Shown here piece after piece: positions 24,651 to 32,653 of a stretch of DNA of 44,118 nt. A model generated the notes under the pieces. That model saw nothing but the letters and a program-made list of their open reading frames with translations, did not search any database and was not told the origin of the DNA. Origin of the DNA: Bacteroidota bacterium (GTDB taxonomy: Bacteria; Bacteroidota; Bacteroidia; UKL13-3); NCBI GenBank assembly GCA_025359805.1, contig JANYDU010000014.1, forward strand, positions 1 to 44,118. Reading direction: 5' to 3'. Every line of letters starts with the position of its first letter. Within the stretch, counting starts at the first letter, position 1. The position numbers were made by a program, and so were the translations under genes.

Positions 24651-25931
24651 ATGAAAGAAGACTTACTCCACTTCATTTGGCAAAGTAAAACGCTAATGAA
24701 GCAACCACTCAAAACCAGCAACGGAAATACTTTGCTTATTGTTCATTCTGGAACAATAAATACCGATGCCGGACCTGATTTTTTTAATGCCAAAGTTAAA
24801 ATTGACGATACACTTTGGGCAGGAAATATCGAAATACACATTAACGCATCCGATTGGAAAAACCACAAACATCAATCTGATAAAAAATATGATAATGTGA
24901 TTTTGCATGTAGTGTATCATTATGATACTGAAGTTTTTTACGCTAATGGAAAACCCATCCCTACACTCGAAATAAAAAATATAATCCCGCCTTTGATGTT
25001 GCGTAAATATCATCAATTGCAATTGCAACAAAACACCATTGCTTGCGAAAAAATAATTGTACTTCCCTCATCATTAAATTTAACAAACTGGCTGGGGCGC
25101 TTACTAATTGAACGCTTACAGGATAAATGCGAATTTTTTGAATCATTATTGATACAAAATAATAACCATTGGGAAGAAAGTTTTTATACCATTACCGCTC
25201 GCTATTTTGGAATGAAAACCAATGCACAACCTTTTGAATGGCTTGCACAAAATTTACCCCTTTCAGTTTTAGCAAAACATAAAAATAGTTTAATACAAGT
25301 TGAAGCACTTGTATTTGGTGTTGCCGGATTTTTAGAAGAAGATTATCAAAATTCTTATATCAATTTAATGAAACGTGAATTTGATTTTTTGAAAACAAAG
25401 TACAATCTTAAACCAATTGATAAAAGTGTTTGGAAGTTTGCCAGAACAAGGCCTGCAAATTTTCCTTCTGTGAGACTTGTACAGTTTGCTTCACTTATTT
25501 ATCACTCCTCGCATTTATTATCAAAAGTTTTGGAGGCAAAAAATATTCAAGAACTTATAAAATTATATTCCATCAACCCCAATAAAAAATTAAATCCATT
25601 TTTATTTATCGCTCATCAAACAAACGCCAAACAAACTCCGCTCGGAAAATCGAGTATCGAATTATTGCTTATCAATACGGTTTTACCTGTTTTGTTTTTG
25701 TATGGAAAAAGGAATGATAAAGAAGAATTAAGCGAGCGAGCCTTAATTTTTTATGAAGATATAAAACCCGAAAACAATGCTATCTCTCGTTTTTGGCAAT
25801 CATTAGGAATAGAAATAAAATCGTCATTTGAATCGCAAGCACTTATTCAATTAAAAAATAAATATTGCAATGAATTAAAATGTTTGAGTTGTAATATTGG
25901 CAAAGAAATTTTACTAAACAACAATGCATAA
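24651..25931 (+). CDS. DUF2851 family protein
   Basis: 426 aa if started at the ATG at 24651 (MKEDLLHFIWQ). A TTG four codons earlier is in frame but less likely. Family features: a start like 'E.LLH.IW', NTDAGPDFFNAKVKID, WAGNIEIHINASDW, YDNVILHVVYH, and a C-terminal segment with CNELKCLSCNIG. DUF2851 is a Bacteroidota-typical family of unknown function and I can assign no activity. Its stop overlaps the next gene's start by eight bases. A TGCGTTTG at 24640-24647 resembles a -7 element just before the ATG. Confidence 0.82.
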   Translation: MKEDLLHFIWQSKTLMKQPLKTSNGNTLLIVHSGTINTDAGPDFFNAKVKIDDTLWAGNIEIHINASDWKNHKHQSDKKYDNVILHVVYHYDTEVFYANGKPIPTLEIKNIIPPLMLRKYHQLQLQQNTIACEKIIVLPSSLNLTNWLGRLLIERLQDKCEFFESLLIQNNNHWEESFYTITARYFGMKTNAQPFEWLAQNLPLSVLAKHKNSLIQVEALVFGVAGFLEEDYQNSYINLMKREFDFLKTKYNLKPIDKSVWKFARTRPANFPSVRLVQFASLIYHSSHLLSKVLEAKNIQELIKLYSINPNKKLNPFLFIAHQTNAKQTPLGKSSIELLLINTVLPVLFLYGKRNDKEELSERALIFYEDIKPENNAISRFWQSLGIEIKSSFESQALIQLKNKYCNELKCLSCNIGKEILLNNNA

Positions 25932-26481
25932 ATCTATTATTTTCTGTTTCTTGTTTTTATCCAGTTTAGGTGTATTTGCACAAACCAATTTATATTTTGT
26001 GAATAGAACAAAGCACAAAATAATTGAGGTTAAACCTGGGCATCAATTATCCTTAAAATATAAAGGATACATGGGGCAAACGGAATTTGCCAAGCAATCA
26101 CTTACTGATTTAAATGATTCAATGATTACGCTTGGCGTTAATCCAGAGAACTTAGGCGTTTTTAAAAATATGGCGAGTAATAACCCAAAATTTACTTATC
26201 GAAAAATATTAATCAAAGATATTTTGGCATTTAGAAGAATAACAACGGGAAGGCTTATGCTCAAAACAACCTTAACTATTGCCAATGTTGTTGGTACTTA
26301 TTTTTTACTCACTGAACTTTATCAAAATAATAAATTTTCAAACGTTCAAACATTTTTTATTTCGTTAGGAGTTGGAATTTCAACTTCAATAATTATCAGC
26401 GCAGTCCTTCCAGAAAATCCAAAATTTAATATGCAAGATGGATGGGAAGTGATAGTGGCAAATGAAAAACCAAAATTATAA
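25924..26481 (+). CDS. Unknown envelope protein with signal peptide and two membrane helices
   Basis: 185 aa, ATG start overlapping the DUF2851 stop. A signal peptide (KSIIFCFLFLSSLGVFAQ) ends near residue 20. A short polar domain follows with MITLGVNPENLGVF and KILIKDILAFRRI. Two membrane helices (about 117-135 and 145-165) and a polar tail with DGWEVIVAN complete it. I do not recognise a family. The central part resembles a small beta-rich region that other Bacteroidota proteins place before membrane helices. Confidence 0.6.
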   Translation: MHKSIIFCFLFLSSLGVFAQTNLYFVNRTKHKIIEVKPGHQLSLKYKGYMGQTEFAKQSLTDLNDSMITLGVNPENLGVFKNMASNNPKFTYRKILIKDILAFRRITTGRLMLKTTLTIANVVGTYFLLTELYQNNKFSNVQTFFISLGVGISTSIIISAVLPENPKFNMQDGWEVIVANEKPKL

Positions 26482-26488
26482 TTGTTGC

Positions 26489-26520
26489 TTGCACAACTAT
26501 TAAACAATCGCTTAACTTCG
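26489..26520 (+). promoter_or_regulatory. -33/-7 promoter of the PspC-histidine kinase-regulator genes
   Basis: TTG at 26489-26491, then a 21-base spacer, then TAACTTCG at 26513-26520 (TAnnTTTG with one change), seven bases before the pspC-like ATG. Confidence 0.45.
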
Positions 26521-26527
26521 TGGCGTT

Positions 26528-26749
26528 ATGGAAAAAATCAAATACTTTTTTGAGAAGCATGCATTTGGTGTATGCAGCTACCTTGGCGAAATGTTTGGTA
26601 TCTCTTCTGCACGAATTAGATTGTATTTTATTTACACCTCATTTATTACCATGGGTTCACCAATTATCCTCTATTTAATTATGGCATTTTGGCTCAATCT
26701 AAAAAAATATATTGCCAAAGGGAAACGGAATACAGTTTGGGATTTATAA
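26528..26749 (+). CDS. PspC domain small membrane protein
   Basis: 73 aa, ATG start. The PspC pattern is seen: an amphipathic start EKHAFGVCSYLGEMFGISSARIRL (27 residues spanning about 10-33), then one membrane helix (FIYTSFITMGSPIILYLIMAF) and a basic tail. PspC proteins help sense envelope stress at the inner membrane. It precedes a histidine kinase gene by 12 bases and a response regulator, so it may act with that pair in an envelope sensor. This is inference. Confidence 0.8.
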   Translation: MEKIKYFFEKHAFGVCSYLGEMFGISSARIRLYFIYTSFITMGSPIILYLIMAFWLNLKKYIAKGKRNTVWDL

Positions 26750-26761
26750 CACCTCTAAGCT

Positions 26762-27871
26762 TTGAAAAAAACAACTATTATTTTTATATTTCTTTCTGTT
26801 TATATCGTTGCAGCATTTACTTGGTGGACATTTGCTCATATCAACGATAACAAAACAATTTATCAAGGAGAAAGAAAAATGCTTGAAGTACTTTGTTACA
26901 AGGCCACCATTGATGTGAACGGAGCTATTCAGCAACAATTATTTAATGATACCAATGATGTAAAAAAATATTTCAATACCAATTTTCCGCAATTAGAAAT
27001 TTTGTTTGAAACCACATCGGCAACAAGTTTTGATAATTTTTTAATTCGCCCAAAAGAAGAATCTTATATCGCAATCAAAAAAACATTCAATCGTAAAATG
27101 TGGATGTACACTCTTGAAGGCGTGGTAATGGCTGTGCTATTGTTTTGGGGAATTATTTTAATTTACAGAAGTTTTCAAAATCGGATATTTTTAAAACGAC
27201 AACAAAGTAATTTTCTGCTATCTATTACCCACGAATTAAAAACGCCACTTACTTCCATTAAACTTTGTTTGGAAACCATTCGCAAACGAAATTTAGATCC
27301 TGAGCAAACACAACTTTTCATTCACAACTCTTTATTAGATGTGGATCGTTTACATGATTTAGTTGAGAATTTACTATTAGCTGCCCGATTAGATAATCAT
27401 AAATATGAACTCGATTTAAAAGAAATAAATTTAAGTGTATTGGTATCTGAAACCGTTGAAAAATTTGCCGCTCCCAGAAATATTCAACAACGTGTTATCA
27501 AAAATATTGAACATGAAATAACATTAATTGCAGATGGAAATGCGCTTATCATGGTACTCAATAATTTATTGAGTAATGCAGTAAAATATTCTCCTCCAAC
27601 AGCTATGATAGAAGTATTGTTGAGAACAGAAAATGATAAAATAAAATTGTCGGTAACAAATGATGGAGCAAGTATTTCTGAAGAGGTTAAAAAAAATCTA
27701 TTCACTCAATTTTATCGAGCAGGAGACGAAAATACACGCAAAAGTAAGGGCACAGGATTGGGTTTGTTCATTGTAAAAAACTTGTTAAATCTTCATCATG
27801 CCGACATTAACATCAAAGATAAACTCCCTCAAGGAACTATATTCGACATCATATTTAAAAAAGATGAGTAG
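26762..27871 (+). CDS. Sensor histidine kinase
   Basis: 369 aa with a TTG start (TTG AAA AAA ACA; MKKTTIIF). An in-frame TAA lies just upstream at 26756-26758, so no earlier start is available. Two membrane helices (about 5-25 and 117-138) flank a periplasmic domain of ~90 residues. HisKA has the phosphoacceptor in SITHELKTPLTSIKLCLETI, and HATPase ends with GTGLGLFIVKNLL. There is no HAMP by eye. It is followed by an OmpR-type regulator with overlapping genes, so the two form a two-component system, and PspC immediately upstream suggests an envelope signal. Confidence 0.9.
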   Translation: MKKTTIIFIFLSVYIVAAFTWWTFAHINDNKTIYQGERKMLEVLCYKATIDVNGAIQQQLFNDTNDVKKYFNTNFPQLEILFETTSATSFDNFLIRPKEESYIAIKKTFNRKMWMYTLEGVVMAVLLFWGIILIYRSFQNRIFLKRQQSNFLLSITHELKTPLTSIKLCLETIRKRNLDPEQTQLFIHNSLLDVDRLHDLVENLLLAARLDNHKYELDLKEINLSVLVSETVEKFAAPRNIQQRVIKNIEHEITLIADGNALIMVLNNLLSNAVKYSPPTAMIEVLLRTENDKIKLSVTNDGASISEEVKKNLFTQFYRAGDENTRKSKGTGLGLFIVKNLLNLHHADINIKDKLPQGTIFDIIFKKDE

Positions 27872-28556
27872 AATATTATTAGTTGAAGACGAAGAAAACT
27901 TACAACACGCCCTTAAATTAAACCTTGAGATGGAGCAGTATAAAGTGCGAGCAACAGGAGATGGAAGCTCTGCGGTAAAGATTTTTCGTGAAGAAAAATT
28001 TGATTTAGTTATCTTAGATATTATGCTTCCCGAAATGGATGGTTTAATGGTGTGTGAAAATATTCGTTTGCATAATAGCAGTATTCCAGTTTTATTTCTT
28101 TCGGCAAAAAATACATCAGCTGATAGAATTACTGGATTAAGAAAAGGTGCTGACGATTATTTGAGCAAACCTTTCGATTTGGAAGAATTACTATTGAGAG
28201 TAAAAAAACTCATTGAAAAAAATGAACGGCTTCAAACCAATGATACCCGACATCAATCGTTATTTAAATTTGGCAACAATTGGATAAATTTTGAGAGTTA
28301 TGAATCTGCGGGCGTAGAAGGAAAATTAGCCCTTACAAAAAAAGAAATTCTATTAATGAAACTTCTCATTGATAACAAAAATCAAGTAGTGAGCCGTGAA
28401 CATATTTTAAAAGTGGTTTGGGATTATACCGTAATTCCAGATACCCGCACAGTTGATAATTTTGTTTTAAAACTGCGCAAATATTTTGAAGTAGACAATC
28501 AAAATCCACAATACATCCAGTCGGTAAGAGGCGTTGGATATAAGTTTGTGATTTAA
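27864..28556 (+). CDS. OmpR-family response regulator
   Basis: 230 aa, ATG at 27864 (MSRILLVEDEENLQ), overlapping the kinase stop by eight bases; an earlier alternative start would add implausible residues. The receiver domain (1-115) has the acidic VEDEE, phosphoacceptor in LVILDIMLPEMDG, and K in YLSKPF. The C-terminal winged helix (about 135-230) has ALTKKEILLMKLLIDN and VRGVGYKFVI. Together with the kinase upstream it is a classic two-component pair. Targets are unknown. Confidence 0.93.
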   Translation: MSRILLVEDEENLQHALKLNLEMEQYKVRATGDGSSAVKIFREEKFDLVILDIMLPEMDGLMVCENIRLHNSSIPVLFLSAKNTSADRITGLRKGADDYLSKPFDLEELLLRVKKLIEKNERLQTNDTRHQSLFKFGNNWINFESYESAGVEGKLALTKKEILLMKLLIDNKNQVVSREHILKVVWDYTVIPDTRTVDNFVLKLRKYFEVDNQNPQYIQSVRGVGYKFVI

Positions 28557-28577
28557 GATATATTATTTTTTCGCATC

Positions 28578-28610
28578 AAAAAAAAGCACAACTCTCGTTG
28601 TGCTTTTTTT
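28578..28610. terminator. Bidirectional intrinsic terminator
   Basis: GCACAAC (28586-28592) pairs with GTTGTGC (28597-28603) around TCTC, with an A-run before and a T-run after. It lies between the convergent response regulator and T9SS protein genes and serves both. Confidence 0.9.
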
Positions 28611-28633
28611 GATATTTTAATGACACAAGTGTA

Positions 28634-29428
28634 TTAGTTAATCATTATTTTTTCAAAACTTCTGTTATCATTCACCTGCATCTGCAATAAATAAATTCCA
28701 GGTCTTACATCATTAACATCTAACTTCAATTCTTGATTTCCTGATGACAAGTTGTTTTTGTAAAGCTCATAAGCATTCTTTCCATCAATACTGATAATAT
28801 TTATTTTAACATCCGATTTTTCATTCAAATTAAAAGTAATATTCAAATTATTTACAACAGGATTTGGGAATATATTAAATGAAGTAACTCCATTTGCTTC
28901 CATAATTCCAGTACTATTTTTTTCATTCACGGTTAACACTTGTTTTTGTGTAGTATATCTTGTGATCGCAAAGGCTCCATAAAATGTAACATCACCTGTT
29001 CCTGCCGAAGGTGCTTTCCATTGAAATGTCCAAACTGCCGGTGAAGAAGATTTATCTGTTGAGTGGGTAATATACTTTGTGTTTGTTATTTTTGATCCTG
29101 ATCCCGAAATTAATGTTCCAAGATATGCTCCTGATGAATTCTGTGGAGACACCATAAAACCTTTCATTCCGCTACCAGTTACTGATACCGTAATATTATA
29201 AGTTAATCCTGCAGTATATCCTGCAGCAGGAATATCTGTTGTTATCACATTACTAACTGCAGTTGGTGTTCCTACATGACACCCACCAATTGACGAACAA
29301 GTTGCACCACCTTCTGCTGGAGCACCCGCAGCTGCCTGAGGAGCACCTGTTGGATTTGAAATAATTTGAGTGGTTGTAAAAAGAATTGATGCTAAAAACA
29401 GCATCGAAATAATAATATTTTTCTTCAT
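28634..29428 (-). CDS. Secreted Reeler/choice-of-anchor-V-like protein with T9SS sorting tail
   Basis: 264 aa, ATG start, signal peptide (KNIIISMLFLASILFTTTQ) ending near residue 25. The central domain, with GCHVGTPT and QWKAPSAGTGDVTFYGAF, resembles the Reeler / choice-of-anchor V beta-sandwich seen in Bacteroidota. A CSSIGGCH (C-x5-CH) replaces the usual C-x2-CH near the N-terminus. The last ~75 residues carry the type A sorting domain FNIFPNPV, IISIDGK and GIYLLQM, so the protein is exported by the type IX secretion system to the surface. No enzymatic residues were recognised. Confidence 0.85.
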   Translation of the reverse strand: MKKNIIISMLFLASILFTTTQIISNPTGAPQAAAGAPAEGGATCSSIGGCHVGTPTAVSNVITTDIPAAGYTAGLTYNITVSVTGSGMKGFMVSPQNSSGAYLGTLISGSGSKITNTKYITHSTDKSSSPAVWTFQWKAPSAGTGDVTFYGAFAITRYTTQKQVLTVNEKNSTGIMEANGVTSFNIFPNPVVNNLNITFNLNEKSDVKINIISIDGKNAYELYKNNLSSGNQELKLDVNDVRPGIYLLQMQVNDNRSFEKIMIN

Positions 29429-29462
29429 GATAATAAGCGTTTCTTAGTAAATCTATAAGCAG

Positions 29463-29493
29463 CAAATATATTTTTATAACCCTACTGAACAAA
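29463..29493 (-). promoter_or_regulatory. Complete -33/-7 Bacteroidota promoter of the T9SS protein gene
   Basis: On the minus strand, TTTG (29490-29493) is followed by a 19-base spacer and TATATTTG (29463-29470), an exact match to the consensus TTTG-N19-TAnnTTTG. The start codon is 34 bases further. This is the best promoter in the window. Confidence 0.75.
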
Positions 29494-29576
29494 TTTTACA
29501 ATATTATGTAATTGTTGAGTAGATGAATTTGAAAGTGAAATAGTTGCAAATCCTACTTGAGTATCTTCTTTTTTTA

Positions 29577-29584
29577 TACATTTG
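29577..29584 (+). promoter_or_regulatory. -7 promoter element of recR
   Basis: TACATTTG ends seven bases before the recR ATG. A TTG at 29557-29559 is a possible -33 with a 17-base spacer. The box fixes the start at 29592 rather than an upstream TTG. Confidence 0.55.
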
Positions 29585-29591
29585 TTGCCTT

Positions 29592-30197
29592 ATGAATTAC
29601 CCATCGCAACTAATTGAAGAAGCCGTTAACGAACTCTCAAAATTTCCTGGAGTTGGAAAAAAATCTGCTGTGCGTATGGTGCTGCATTTGCTCAAACAAA
29701 AAGAGCAGGATGTAACCAAACTTGGGGAAGCCGTAATAAAGCTACGAACTCAAATTCAATATTGCAAACGCTGTGGAAATGTATCGGATTTTGATATATG
29801 TAATATTTGTGCAAGCCCTAAACGAGATCAACAAACAATATGTGTAGTGGAAGATTTGCGTGATGTAATGGCTATTGAAAACACCAATCAATATAACGGA
29901 ACTTACCATGTGCTTGGTGGATTAATTTCTCCAGTAAATGGAATTGGTCCTGATACATTGAATATTGACTCATTAATTGAACGAATAAAAACGGAAAATA
30001 CAAAGGAAATAATTATGGCAATTAGCGCTACTATGGAAGGAGACACAACGGTATTTTATCTGTCAAAAAAACTTAAAGATATGCCAATAAACATCAGTAG
30101 CATTTCAAGAGGCATTGCCATTGGTGGCGAATTAGAATATGCCGATGAAATAACATTAGGAAGATCTATCGCACTTCGTGTTCCCTATAATATTTAA
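29592..30197 (+). CDS. recR: Recombination mediator RecR
   Basis: 201 aa from ATG 29592 (MNYPSQLIEEAVNELSKFPG). An in-frame TTG at 29544 is rejected because it precedes the promoter. Helix-hairpin-helix FPGVGKKSAVRMVLHLL is at residues 18-34. The zinc finger is C58, C61, C70 and C73. The Toprim domain follows with VVEDLRDVMAIE and the C-terminal GGELEYADEITLGRS. RecR with RecF/RecO loads RecA at gaps. Length matches the family (~200 aa). The glycosyltransferase gene begins 30 bases later. Confidence 0.95.
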   Translation: MNYPSQLIEEAVNELSKFPGVGKKSAVRMVLHLLKQKEQDVTKLGEAVIKLRTQIQYCKRCGNVSDFDICNICASPKRDQQTICVVEDLRDVMAIENTNQYNGTYHVLGGLISPVNGIGPDTLNIDSLIERIKTENTKEIIMAISATMEGDTTVFYLSKKLKDMPINISSISRGIAIGGELEYADEITLGRSIALRVPYNI

Positions 30198-30202
30198 TTG
30201 CC

Positions 30203-30210
30203 TACTTTCG
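30203..30210 (+). promoter_or_regulatory. -7-like element of the glycosyltransferase gene
   Basis: TACTTTCG (TAnnTTTG with one change) lies 17 bases before the ATG at 30228, in the recR-glycosyltransferase gap. It supports the later ATG over the in-frame TTG at 30198. Confidence 0.4.
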
Positions 30211-30227
30211 TTTCCGAATATCTACAC

Positions 30228-32189
30228 ATGAAATTATCCATCATCATAGTTAACTATAACGTAAAGTACTTTTTAGAACAAGCTTTGCATTCGGTGCGCA
30301 GAGCTGTTGAGGGAATATCTGTGGAAATTTTTGTGGTTGATAACAATTCGGCAGACGGATCGTGTGAAATGGTGAAGAGAAAGTTTCCAGAAGTTATTCT
30401 TATCGAAAACAAAGAAAATACAGGCTTCGCAAAAGCAAATAACCAAGCCATTATTCAATCAAAAGGAGAATATATTTTACTCTTAAATCCTGATACAGTT
30501 GTTGAAGAAGATTGTTTTTCAAAAACCATTGAGTTTATGGATAAAACACCTGATTCAGGAGCTGTTGGGGTGAAGATGATTGATGGCAAGGGGCATTTTT
30601 TACCTGAGTCAAAACGAGGGCTACCAACACCCATTGTTGCATTTTATAAAATGTTTGGCTTTGCAACCTTATTTCCGAAATCAAAACGTTTTGGGAAATA
30701 TCATTTGGGTTATTTAGATAAAAACAAAACACACGAAGTAGAAGTTTTAGCTGGGGCATTTATGATGCTTCGCAAAAAAACTTTAGAACAAATTGGTTTG
30801 CTTGATGAGGATTATTTTATGTATGGAGAAGATATTGACCTCTCCTATCGCATCACAAAATCAGGCTATAAAAATTACTATTTCCCTAATACCACCATCA
30901 TTCATTATAAAGGCGAAAGCACAAAAAAAACAAGCATCAATTATGTGTTTATTTTTTACAGAGCGATGATTACGTTTGCCCAAAAACACTACACACAAAA
31001 ACACGCACAAGCTTTTAGTTTTTTAATAAACATTGCCATTTATATACGTGCCGGAATATCTCTTTGTATGAGGATTGTGCAACAATTTTATCGTCCTGTT
31101 TTGGATTTTGTGCTGATTTATGCAGGCATGTTTTTAGTAAAAGAATATTGGGAACACGCATTTAAATATGTAGACGGAACGTATTATCCAATCACATTTA
31201 TGACAGTAAATAGTCTCGTATATTCGCTGTTGTGGATTGGAGGTTTATATCTTGCAGGAGCTTATGAAAAACCCCGTTCGTTTCTAAGTATTCTTAATGG
31301 AATTATTTTGGGAACATTGGCCATTTCTGTGTTCTATGCTTTTGTTCCAGAAAGTTATCGTTTCTCTCGTGCGCTTATTTTATTAGGTTCAATTAGTGCT
31401 ATGATATTGGCTTACGCAAACCGATTATTTATTTACACAATCAAGAATAAAAAAATAAATTTAGCCATGTCGGTTGATACAAAAACCATAATTGTTGGTA
31501 ATAAAAATGAGGTATCTCGGGTGCAGGATTTGTTAATTAAATCAAAAGCAACGTGTGAGTATGCAGGCTATGTGAGCATTGATGCTGGCGAAGAAACAGA
31601 CGACCATTTTTTGGGCAATGTAAATCAGTTGGCAGAAATCGTTGATTTATTTAAAGTAGAAGAAATTATTTTTTGTTCGAAAGATATTTCAGCACAACAA
31701 ATAATTTTATGGATGGGCAATATTCATAAGCCCGATATTCAATTTAAAATTGTTCCCGAAGAAAGCTTATTTATCATTGGTAGCAATTCAAAAAATGCAC
31801 CTGGAGATTTTTATACCCTCGAAATTAATCTATCCTTAAACACTCCTGTTCAGCTTAAAAAGAAACGCATTTTTGATATTTTAATTAGTATCGCTCTCAT
31901 TCCTGTAAGTCCGGTTTTGTTAATATTTATCAATAAACGTTTCAATTATTTTAGCAATATTTTTAAAGTGCTATTTGGCGAAAAAACTTGGGTAGGTTAT
32001 GCTGCCGTTGAAAACAATAAAGTATTGCCCAAAATAAAAAAGGGTGTACTCACTCCTCTCGATTCATTCGGCAAAAAAAATATCAATAATATAACTGCAC
32101 AAAAACTTAATTTTTTATACGCTAAAGATTATAGCATTGAAAAAGATTTGTTAATTTTAATTGGAGGATTAAGCCGATTAGGGAACTAA
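30228..32189 (+). CDS. GT2 glycosyltransferase fused to a decayed polyprenyl sugar-phosphate transferase
   Basis: 653 aa from the ATG at 30228 (MKLSIIIVNYNVKYFLEQA). Residues 1-~235 are a GT2 domain (LSIIIVNYNV, VDNNSADGS, NTGFAKANN, LLLNPDTVV, LAGAFMMLRK, DEDYFMYGEDIDLSYR) like rhamnosyltransferases. About five membrane helices follow (~250-405), then a Rossmann-like part (~420-545: TIIVGNKNEVSRVQDLL, YAGYVSI, EEIIFCSK) resembling the CoA-binding-3 domain of WbaP/EpsE-type phosphoglycosyltransferases. The end has the transferase membrane re-entrant helix (KKKRIFDILISIALI) and tail (KVLFGEKTWVGY, YSIEKDLLIL), but the ~90 residues with the catalytic KFRSM/DE/PRP motifs are missing. It is probably a surface-polysaccharide glycosyltransferase whose fused half is regulatory or a remnant. 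Confidence 0.82.
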   Translation: MKLSIIIVNYNVKYFLEQALHSVRRAVEGISVEIFVVDNNSADGSCEMVKRKFPEVILIENKENTGFAKANNQAIIQSKGEYILLLNPDTVVEEDCFSKTIEFMDKTPDSGAVGVKMIDGKGHFLPESKRGLPTPIVAFYKMFGFATLFPKSKRFGKYHLGYLDKNKTHEVEVLAGAFMMLRKKTLEQIGLLDEDYFMYGEDIDLSYRITKSGYKNYYFPNTTIIHYKGESTKKTSINYVFIFYRAMITFAQKHYTQKHAQAFSFLINIAIYIRAGISLCMRIVQQFYRPVLDFVLIYAGMFLVKEYWEHAFKYVDGTYYPITFMTVNSLVYSLLWIGGLYLAGAYEKPRSFLSILNGIILGTLAISVFYAFVPESYRFSRALILLGSISAMILAYANRLFIYTIKNKKINLAMSVDTKTIIVGNKNEVSRVQDLLIKSKATCEYAGYVSIDAGEETDDHFLGNVNQLAEIVDLFKVEEIIFCSKDISAQQIILWMGNIHKPDIQFKIVPEESLFIIGSNSKNAPGDFYTLEINLSLNTPVQLKKKRIFDILISIALIPVSPVLLIFINKRFNYFSNIFKVLFGEKTWVGYAAVENNKVLPKIKKGVLTPLDSFGKKNINNITAQKLNFLYAKDYSIEKDLLILIGGLSRLGN

Positions 32190-32266
32190 AACTTAACCTA
32201 TCCATAACTAAACATATTTGTAAATTATACAAACAAAACTTTATTTCGACTTGTTAAAATTATAAA

Positions 32267-32653
32267 ATGCCAACAGCAATAACCAACGATATAAAAATAA
32301 TAGTAGAAACAGCCTATCAAAATCCACGTGCTGCAAGCCCAAGCGCAGACCATATGTTTGCGTATAGAATTACCATTGAAAACAAAAGCGAACACACCAT
32401 AAAATTACTAAGAAGACATTGGCATATTATTGATTCTTTAAGCGACAAAACTGAAGTAGAAGGTGATGGCGTTATTGGACAGCAACCCATCTTAGAACCA
32501 GGTGAATCACATCAATATGTTTCAGGTTGTTCGTTACAATCCGATATTGGAAAAATGTTTGGAACGTATACAATGGAACGTCAAATGGATGGCAAATTAT
32601 TTGACGTAAAAATTCCTGAATTTAAATTGATTGCCCCTTTTAGATTAAACTAA
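32267..32653 (+). CDS. apaG: ApaG domain protein
   Basis: 128 aa, ATG start. An ApaG/DUF525 beta-sandwich: YRITIENKSEHTIKLLRRHW, WHIIDSLSDKTEVEGDGVIG and QPILEPGESHQYVSGCSLQ followed by GTYTMERQMDGKLFDVKIPEF. This matches the family almost throughout; a role in Co2+ resistance or Mg2+ efflux is inherited from the E. coli name and not demonstrated. Its stop overlaps the convergent rpoN stop in a shared CTAA (32650-32653). Confidence 0.93.
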   Translation: MPTAITNDIKIIVETAYQNPRAASPSADHMFAYRITIENKSEHTIKLLRRHWHIIDSLSDKTEVEGDGVIGQQPILEPGESHQYVSGCSLQSDIGKMFGTYTMERQMDGKLFDVKIPEFKLIAPFRLN

